Below, one piece after another: positions 13,199-18,249 of a stretch of 18,249 nt of DNA. This stretch comes from Bacteroidales bacterium UBA5382. GTDB taxonomy: Bacteria; Bacteroidota; Bacteroidia; Bacteroidales; Dysgonomonadaceae. Position 1 is the first letter of the stretch. Every line of letters starts with the position of its first letter. Made by a program: the position numbers and the translations under genes. The stretch is taken from contig DHOU01000028.1 in the NCBI GenBank assembly GCA_002409745.1, positions 1 through 18,249 on the forward strand. Direction: 5' to 3'. The notes beneath the pieces are model-generated. The model had not been told where the DNA came from, made no database searches, and saw nothing but the letters and a program-made list of their open reading frames with translations.

Positions 13199-15061
13199 TT
13201 ATTTCTCATCCATAATAGTGATAAATTCTTCTTCCAATTCGGCAACACGGAAAGGCTGACCTTCTATGCGGTTGAACCGGTACAGGGGTAAATCAGGAAA
13301 TTGTCCCTGTAGATAATGGGCAAACTGCCCGTTGTTTTGTTCCGCTACAATAATCTTTTTATATTGTTTCAATACTTCATGGGTATTGGATGGTAGCGGA
13401 TAAAGAAACGTAAAATGGGTAAAGGCGATTTTTTTGTCTTTCGCCTGAATACGCAGCATAGCTTCCAGCAAATGCCCGTAGGTTCCTCCCCACCCTATAA
13501 TCAGCGTATCGGCATCCAGGTCGCCTTCCACTTTCTGCAAAGGAACTTGTGAGGCGATCCTTTCGATTTTCTGAAGGCGTGTATCGACCATTAATTGGTG
13601 ATTATCGGGATTGGTGGAAATAATCCCGGTAAAATAATCTTTTTCCAATCCTCCTATACGATGCATGTAATTCGGGGTGCCCGGTACACTCCAATATCTT
13701 ACGAAAGTCTCCTCATCACGAGCATAAGGCTTCCAATTTCGGGCGTCTTTGCCGAACTTTTGCAGAGCATATGAAGGTGAAATATCGGGATATTGCTTCA
13801 TGTCGGGTATTTTCCATGCTGTCGATCCGTTAGCGATATAAGCATCGCTTAACAGGATTACCGGAGTCATGTGTTCCAATGCGATCTTCGAAGCCCAATA
13901 GGCGCTATCGAAACAATCCGCCGGCGACTTTGCAGCTATAACGACCAACGGACTCTCTCCGCTACGCCCATAGAGCGCCTGATTCAAATCGGACTGTTCG
14001 CTTTTGGTCGGTAGGCCTGTGGAAGGGCCTCCCCGTTGCACATCGATCACGACCAAAGGAAGCTCCGTCATCACAGCCAGCCCCAATGCTTCCGACTTAA
14101 GAGAAAGTCCCGGTCCCGAAGTAGAAGTGGCGGCAAGGCATCCGGCAAAACTTGCCCCGATAGCGGAACTGATGCCTGCTATCTCGTCTTCCATCTGAAG
14201 GGCCTTCACGCCTAAATCTTTCCTTTTCGTTAATTCCTGTAAGATATCGGTAGCCGGCGTAATAGGATAAGAGCCTAAAAACAACTGTAACCCGGCTTTT
14301 TCGGCCGCGGCTATCAATCCGTAAGCCGTGGCGGTATTGCCCTTAACATCCGTATAAAACCCCTTGCCGGCCTCTACACTGTCAATCCGATAAGTAGAAG
14401 CCGTCAAGTGCGTATTGTTTCCGAAATTATACCCAGCCGTAAGAACTTTAATATTAGTATCGGCCACTTTCGGTTTTTTGGCGAACTTCTCCTCCACCAA
14501 ATGATCGGCGATTTCCAACGGACGGTTAAACAGCCAACAAACGACCCCGAGAGCAAACATATTCTTACTCCTGGTCATTTCTTTCGCGGTCAAATCCATT
14601 CCTTGAAGCGAATCTTTCGTCATAGAGGTAATCGCGACCGGAATAGGTTGGACATAGTCGATTTTTAACTCCTCGAAAGGGTCTTCCGTCTCGAAACGGG
14701 CTTTTTCCAAATCCTTTTTTTGAAATGAGTCGGTGTCGAAAAGCACAATAGATCCCCTTTTTAGATATTCGGCATTGACTTTCAAGGCCGCAGGATTCAT
14801 CGCGATCAACACGTCGGTTTTATCGCCTGAATTATAGACATCTTTTGATCCGATACGGACCTGAAAGCCCGAAACACCCTGCAAGGTACCCTGCGGGGCG
14901 CGTATCTCTGCCGGATAATCGGGGAAAGTAGCTATCTCGTTGCCGAAAATAGCGGAAAGTGTAGAAAATAATGTGCCTGATAATTGCATTCCGTCACCAG
15001 AATCGCCTGAAAAGCGGATGGTCACCTGCGGAATATCGGTCACAACTGAATTCGTTGGCAT
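13199..15061 (-). CDS. korA: 2-oxoacid:ferredoxin oxidoreductase, fused gamma-alpha subunit
   Basis: With the ATG at 15061 the product has 620 residues. An earlier frame reaches 15166, but the extra 35 residues lie upstream of the likely transcription start. The gamma domain comes first: VTIRFSGDSGDGMQLSGTLF at about 13-32, then GTLQGVSGFQVRIGS and VLIAMNPAALK. The alpha domain follows from about residue 240, with LGSYPITPATDILQEL, MEDEIAGISSAIGASFAG, TSTSGPGLSLKSEALGLAVM and VDVQRGGPSTGLPTKSEQSD, a pyrimidine- and CoA-contact signature of the family. The C-terminus carries a transketolase-C-like part (HFTFLYPLPSNTHEVLKQYKKIIVAEQNN). The gamma-alpha fusion is usual in Bacteroidota KorA. The stop adjoins korB directly. 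A hairpin at 15090-15125 lies in the leader. Confidence 0.92.
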   Translation of the reverse strand: MPTNSVVTDIPQVTIRFSGDSGDGMQLSGTLFSTLSAIFGNEIATFPDYPAEIRAPQGTLQGVSGFQVRIGSKDVYNSGDKTDVLIAMNPAALKVNAEYLKRGSIVLFDTDSFQKKDLEKARFETEDPFEELKIDYVQPIPVAITSMTKDSLQGMDLTAKEMTRSKNMFALGVVCWLFNRPLEIADHLVEEKFAKKPKVADTNIKVLTAGYNFGNNTHLTASTYRIDSVEAGKGFYTDVKGNTATAYGLIAAAEKAGLQLFLGSYPITPATDILQELTKRKDLGVKALQMEDEIAGISSAIGASFAGCLAATSTSGPGLSLKSEALGLAVMTELPLVVIDVQRGGPSTGLPTKSEQSDLNQALYGRSGESPLVVIAAKSPADCFDSAYWASKIALEHMTPVILLSDAYIANGSTAWKIPDMKQYPDISPSYALQKFGKDARNWKPYARDEETFVRYWSVPGTPNYMHRIGGLEKDYFTGIISTNPDNHQLMVDTRLQKIERIASQVPLQKVEGDLDADTLIIGWGGTYGHLLEAMLRIQAKDKKIAFTHFTFLYPLPSNTHEVLKQYKKIIVAEQNNGQFAHYLQGQFPDLPLYRFNRIEGQPFRVAELEEEFITIMDEK

Positions 15062-15089
15062 ATTTCTAAGTGTATTTATAAAATTTATC

Positions 15090-15125
15090 GAGAGCGCATT
15101 TACCCTTATGGGACTATCCGCTCTC
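15090..15125 (-). promoter_or_regulatory. 5'-leader hairpin of korAB
   Basis: GAGAGCG and CGCTCTC (7 bp) enclose a symmetric 6-by-6 internal loop and a CCC-ATAA-GGG apical stem-loop. If transcription starts near 15129, as the upstream TTACTTTG suggests, the hairpin sits at the very 5' end of the mRNA. It may stabilise the transcript or regulate it; no known riboswitch consensus was recognised. Confidence 0.5.
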
Positions 15126-15135
15126 AATTCAGGTA

Positions 15136-15143
15136 CAAAGTAA
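15136..15143 (-). promoter_or_regulatory. Near-consensus -7 element (TTACTTTG) of korAB
   Basis: One base off TAnnTTTG. It would start transcription near 15129 and give a 68-base leader with the hairpin at its beginning. No clear -33 element. Confidence 0.35.
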
Positions 15144-15256
15144 TAAAACACTTTTCGAAAAAACAAATTAATCCTTGAAAAGATCTATTCAATCTTAGAA
15201 ACTGTTTTGAATTTTCCGAATGATCTAATTTTGTTTATTCTTTTATGCTGTTTTTT

Positions 15257-16027
15257 TTAGAAAAGTCCGTCAAACCGTTTCTCATCAAGAAGCTCCTTAT
15301 ACAGTTTTTCCGCCTCTTTATAACTCTTGGCATGGAGTGCTGCCCCACAACTGATTCTTTTTACCCCTAACTCTTTCAATGTATTGAAATCGGGAGTATC
15401 TTTCAACAAAAAAGCGTTGAAAGGTAAAGACGTACGATCGACAAGAGCGGCAATTTCCTTTTCCTTTGTAACGGCGGGAACAAACACCCCATCGGCCCCG
15501 GCAGCCTCATAAAGCTTCACACGCGATAAGGTTTCTTCAAACGCCTGCGGATGTTTGACCACATACGTATCGATACGGATATTCAAGAACACCCCGTGCG
15601 TTTGCTGATCGATATATTGCCGTAAACTCCGTATCGTATCGGCGAAAGCGGCGGCATCGGCCAACTTGCGGTTACCGTTTGTCACGACCGAATCCTCGAT
15701 ATTGATTCCTACGACACCTATATCCGTCAATTGCTTCACATGTTGTTGTATCTCTTTCACGTCGCGGGAATACCCGCCGTCGATATCCACCGATACCGGC
15801 AGGGCAACCGAAGAAGCGATTCGCTTAGCCATATACAACAACTCCTCGAAGCTCATATCTTCCCCATCAGCATATCCGAAAGTCTCCGCTACCGCGTGCC
15901 CCGAAACGCCGACCGCTTTATAACCGGCTTTCTCAGCTATCTGCGCGCTTTTCACATCCCATACATTTGCCAGAATAAACGGTTCGTTTGCCGCGTGCAA
16001 TTTTTTGAAATCATCTCTTTTCGACAT
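15257..16027 (-). CDS. Isocitrate lyase / PEP mutase superfamily protein
   Basis: A 256-residue TIM-barrel protein of the PEP mutase/isocitrate lyase superfamily, whose members form or break C-C or P-C bonds in oxyacids through an enolate with Mg2+. It shows ILANVWDVKSAQIAEKAGYK (18-37), GVSGHAVAETFGYADGEDMS (40-59; Ser42 and Gly43 in the substrate loop), VSVDIDGGYSRDV (79-90) with the metal-binding aspartates 81 and 83, INIEDSV (109-114) with Glu111 and Asp112, and LNIRIDTYV. The isocitrate-lyase Cys signature KKCGH is absent (TNGNRKL lies at the expected place), so it is more like the phosphonopyruvate hydrolase or 2-methylisocitrate/dimethylmalate lyase-type proteins. The exact substrate is open. 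An AGGA sequence precedes the ATG by about 8 bases. It lies upstream of korAB on the same strand, separated by a 195-base gap. Confidence 0.85.
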   Translation of the reverse strand: MSKRDDFKKLHAANEPFILANVWDVKSAQIAEKAGYKAVGVSGHAVAETFGYADGEDMSFEELLYMAKRIASSVALPVSVDIDGGYSRDVKEIQQHVKQLTDIGVVGINIEDSVVTNGNRKLADAAAFADTIRSLRQYIDQQTHGVFLNIRIDTYVVKHPQAFEETLSRVKLYEAAGADGVFVPAVTKEKEIAALVDRTSLPFNAFLLKDTPDFNTLKELGVKRISCGAALHAKSYKEAEKLYKELLDEKRFDGLF

Positions 16028-16168
16028 ATATCCTTTTTTTAAAAGTTAGTTCTTATTGAACGCTCTTTCATCGGTTTTAGTTCGAGTAAAGCTATTTTAG
16101 GTTTCTGCTCGAGACGATTGACACAGAAGAAAACACAATAGACAACACATTCAAAAATTTAATAAACC

Positions 16169-16202
16169 AATCAACATCTGTTTTCACAAAAACGCGTTGA
16201 TT
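16169..16202. repeat. Hairpin-forming inverted repeat
   Basis: AATCAAC (16169-16175) pairs with GTTGATT (16196-16202). Inside them GTTTT (16180-16184) pairs with AAAAC (16189-16193) around a CACA loop. It lies in the divergent spacer and could be a terminator-like or operator site. Confidence 0.45.
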
Positions 16203-16242
16203 TTCACCTTACCCTGAAAGTGAATGCTATCCTAAACAAGCG

Positions 16243-16262
16243 AAAAAGATAGTACTCTTTTT
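16243..16262. repeat. 7-6-7 inverted repeat
   Basis: AAAAAGA (16243-16249), spacer TAGTAC, TCTTTTT (16256-16262), a perfect inverted repeat about 70 bases before the -7 element of the membrane gene. Operator or terminator; the T-run would fit either. Confidence 0.4.
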
Positions 16263-16333
16263 GAATAGAATAATGAACGTTATTAGAGTAGTTAATTTCG
16301 TTAAATGAGTATATCCATAAGTATAGACAGTAG

Positions 16334-16341
16334 TATATTTG
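16334..16341 (+). promoter_or_regulatory. -7 element (TATATTTG) of the O-ligase-like gene
   Basis: An exact TAnnTTTG on the plus strand. Transcription would begin near 16348 and leave a 15-base leader before the TTG start at 16363, which supports that unusual start. Confidence 0.5.
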
Positions 16342-16362
16342 TATAAATAAAAACTTAGCAAT

Positions 16363-18174
16363 TTGAAATATAACTCAATACATATTGGGATTTTTATATT
16401 TGCTTTACTCTTATTATTAGGATCTATCTTCTTTATTCCTGATATTTTTGTGAATCGGTTTAAGACAGGTCCCAAATTTCTGGTGCAATCAATGACAGCA
16501 ATAGGATTAATGGTGTATGTGCTTATCAAAAAAGGGAAAATGACATTCCCTTCACTATTTTATTCTTCATTGATTATATTATGGTGGATATACCATCTTC
16601 ACTGCAGCAGGTGGAATTTTGGAAACGCAATTGAATTTTGGACTATTATATCCGTTTTTTTATTATTTTACTGGTTTTGGGAAGAAATTCCGCAAAAATA
16701 TATTCTATTTCTTTTATTTGCTTGTTTGGGAGTTGTTTTTTCCGTATGGGGAATAGGAGAATACATGCGATGGATACCCAAAACACACGAAGTCTTTACT
16801 ATGGACGGGCCATTCAATAACCCTGCGGGCATTTCGGCTTCGATAGCTTTACTTTATCCATTCTCTCTTTACATTAGTTTTGTATCGAAAGAGAAGAACA
16901 AATATTTAGGTATTGTCGCTTCTTTTTTAATGGTTGGGACTATTATCCTGTGCGGTGCACGCGCCGCTATATTAGCAGTTATGATATCAACGATTATTTC
17001 TATCGTTTACTTTTTGAAAAGAAGAGAAATAAGACTCTCCCCTTTTCATTATAAAATTATCACCTTTACAGGTATTTTATTATGTTTTGGCTTGTATTTT
17101 ATAAAAAAGGATTCGGCAGACGGACGGCTATTAATATGGCGCTGTTCGGCAGAATTGGTTAAGCAAGCCCCGCTATTCGGACATGGAAGTAATGGATTTA
17201 CTGCAAATTATATGGTCCAACAGGCGAAGTATTTTACCGAACACCCGAATAGCAAATTCATAAAATTATCTGATAACGTAAAACATCCTTTTAATGAATT
17301 TATAAAAGAAATTGTAAACTATGGGTTCATCGGTTTCACTTTTTCACTGCTGCTTATGGTAATTCCCATTTATCAATCGAGAAAACAACATTCTTCCGAA
17401 ATATTTTTTGTTCGTTTAAGTTTGTTATCCATAGGAATATGCGCTTTATTTTCATATCCGTTATATTATCCTTTCGTTCAATTAATGGTCATCTTTTTAT
17501 TTGCATATCTGCAATCAAGCAATGGAGAGTCAACGTTTCGTATTCTCAATAATAAATTCTATATTCAATCGATAATTTGCTTAAACTCTATTCTTCTTGC
17601 AAGTGCTATTTTCCAGATAAAATATGAATATAAGTGGAATTCAATAGCAAAAAGGTCTTTAGCAGGGTTTTCAGAGGAAATGCTATCGGAATATGCCAAT
17701 TTATACACAAATTGTCACTTAAAAAAGGATGCCTTATTTTTATATAATTACGGAGCAGAACTCAATTTTATCGGAGAATATAAAAAAAGTAATGAAATAC
17801 TTTTAGAATGTCAAAAATATATGGATGATATCGAATTAGAGATATTACTAGCCGATAATTTCGAAAAGACAAACTGTATGGCTAATGCTGAAGACTGTTT
17901 AATTCTGGCTAGCCGGATGATTCCGGTCAGGTTTTTCCCAATTTATCGATTAGCCAAATTGTATGAAAAAAATAATCAATATGAAAGAGCTTGTAATATG
18001 GCACGCATAATAATAAAAAAAGAAGTAAAAGTGCCTTCCACGAAAATTATCGTTATAAAAAAAGAAATGAATGATTTGATTATTCAATATTCAAATAAGC
18101 CGATAAAAGAAAAAGACTTGTCATCTGAAGTCGGAAAATGTGAAAGTGAAAAACGACATGAAATAAAAGAGTAA
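16363..18174 (+). CDS. O-antigen ligase/polymerase-like membrane protein with TPR region
   Basis: A 603-residue protein with about ten hydrophobic helices up to roughly residue 430, then a soluble helical C-terminus. Motifs fit the O-antigen ligase family (WaaL, Wzy and PglL-type enzymes, which move lipid-linked glycans on the periplasmic face): FNNPAGISASIALLYPFSL (about 149-167), CGARAAILAVMISTI (about 195-209), and the periplasmic loop ADGRLLIWR...PLFGHGSNGF (about 250-276) followed by KHPFNEFIKEIVNYGFIGF (about 307-325). The tail (about 447-575) has repeating helix pairs resembling TPRs (ALFLYNYGAELNFIGEYKKS; FFPIYRLAKLYEKNNQYERA). The frame opens at TTG (16363), 22 bases after a TAnnTTTG element; the next ATG at about residue 44 would remove the first helix. 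The gene is visibly more AT-rich than its neighbours. Whether it is a ligase, polymerase or protein oligosaccharyltransferase cannot be told. Confidence 0.78.
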   Translation: MKYNSIHIGIFIFALLLLLGSIFFIPDIFVNRFKTGPKFLVQSMTAIGLMVYVLIKKGKMTFPSLFYSSLIILWWIYHLHCSRWNFGNAIEFWTIISVFLLFYWFWEEIPQKYILFLLFACLGVVFSVWGIGEYMRWIPKTHEVFTMDGPFNNPAGISASIALLYPFSLYISFVSKEKNKYLGIVASFLMVGTIILCGARAAILAVMISTIISIVYFLKRREIRLSPFHYKIITFTGILLCFGLYFIKKDSADGRLLIWRCSAELVKQAPLFGHGSNGFTANYMVQQAKYFTEHPNSKFIKLSDNVKHPFNEFIKEIVNYGFIGFTFSLLLMVIPIYQSRKQHSSEIFFVRLSLLSIGICALFSYPLYYPFVQLMVIFLFAYLQSSNGESTFRILNNKFYIQSIICLNSILLASAIFQIKYEYKWNSIAKRSLAGFSEEMLSEYANLYTNCHLKKDALFLYNYGAELNFIGEYKKSNEILLECQKYMDDIELEILLADNFEKTNCMANAEDCLILASRMIPVRFFPIYRLAKLYEKNNQYERACNMARIIIKKEVKVPSTKIIVIKKEMNDLIIQYSNKPIKEKDLSSEVGKCESEKRHEIKE

Positions 18175-18249
18175 CCGTAGAAGCTGAAAAACGAAAGAGT
18201 AGGCGTAAAATTATAATTATTACTCAAATGATAAAAATTAAATTATTAT

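Larger units (their letters stand above)
16028..16362. other. Divergent AT-rich spacer with promoters and two palindromes
   Basis: This 335-base stretch holds no convincing gene. A weak TAGCTTTA (16094-16087, minus) may drive the PEP mutase-type gene. Two palindromes lie further right (16169-16202 and 16243-16262), and a TATATTTG -7 element (plus, 16334-16341) precedes the membrane gene. A minus-strand frame from 16529 to 16227 overlaps the membrane gene and has no recognisable motif. Confidence 0.5.

Noticed and set aside
12701..13291. 196-codon plus-strand frame opposite korB/korA
   Set aside because: Antisense shadow of korB; no motif, no promoter, crosses the korA-korB junction.
15062..15166. 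35-residue N-terminal extension of KorA
   Set aside because: The family starts just before the gamma domain; the extension covers the leader hairpin and the likely promoter.
16227..16529. 100-codon minus-strand frame at the start of the O-ligase-like gene
   Set aside because: It overlaps the first helices of a better supported gene and includes both a palindrome and the plus-strand promoter element.
1..18249. Search for CRISPR arrays, tRNA or rRNA genes, transposases and phage integrases
   Set aside because: No regularly spaced repeats, cloverleaf-like sequences or recombinase motifs were seen on either strand.

Overview
The window looks like a chromosomal segment from an anaerobic, propionate-forming member of the Bacteroidota, most likely order Bacteroidales. 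The evidence is the gene content (methylmalonyl-CoA epimerase plus a sodium-pump type methylmalonyl-CoA decarboxylase, and a KorA/KorB 2-oxoacid:ferredoxin oxidoreductase with a fused gamma-alpha chain), the repeated occurrence of the Bacteroidota promoter -7 element TAnnTTTG upstream of genes, and the lack of strong Shine-Dalgarno sequences. The genus cannot be fixed from sequence reading alone. No tRNA, rRNA, CRISPR array, transposase or integrase was seen.

Left part (1-4380), accessory-looking. On the minus strand are a partial ASCH-like gene that runs off the left edge and a DinD-type gene cut to its N-terminal 115 residues. On the plus strand follow a secreted protein of unknown function (possibly DUF4412-like) whose leader carries two interleaved inverted repeats, a methyltransferase-like gene, and a TetR regulator followed by a MazG-like protein and an NTF2/SnoaL-like protein. 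A 25-base element (22/25 identical) occurs both at the TetR gene's own promoter and upstream of the MazG-like gene, so the three genes probably form one TetR-controlled unit. A terminator hairpin near 4470-4500 separates this part from the next.

Middle part (4543-11429), minus strand, core metabolism. In transcription order the last unit is mce, mmdA, a soluble OadG/MmdE-like small subunit, the biotin carrier, the membrane beta subunit, and a 47-residue membrane peptide that looks like the OadG anchor. Together they convert (R)-methylmalonyl-CoA to propionyl-CoA while exporting Na+. The promoter of this unit carries a perfect 8-5-8 palindrome abutting the -7 element. Upstream lie pfkA with its own promoter and a cmk-ispH pair that overlaps by 26 bases. 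The ispH terminator begins inside the coding sequence, and its T-tract also provides the -33 element of pfkA.

Right part (11545-18249). A small META-like lipoprotein gene (plus strand) faces korA-korB (minus strand), which reversibly carboxylate or decarboxylate 2-oxoglutarate or a similar 2-oxoacid with ferredoxin. Upstream of korA is a PEP mutase/isocitrate-lyase superfamily gene (minus). An AT-rich divergent spacer of about 335 bases with two hairpin-forming palindromes follows, then an AT-rich O-antigen ligase/polymerase-like membrane gene with a C-terminal TPR-like region, starting at TTG.

No clearly new multi-gene defence or mobile system is visible. The strongest points for follow-up are the interleaved inverted repeats at 1046-1105, the duplicated TetR operator, the mmd operon palindrome, the apparently split gamma subunit of the decarboxylase, and the hairpin at the start of the korAB transcript.
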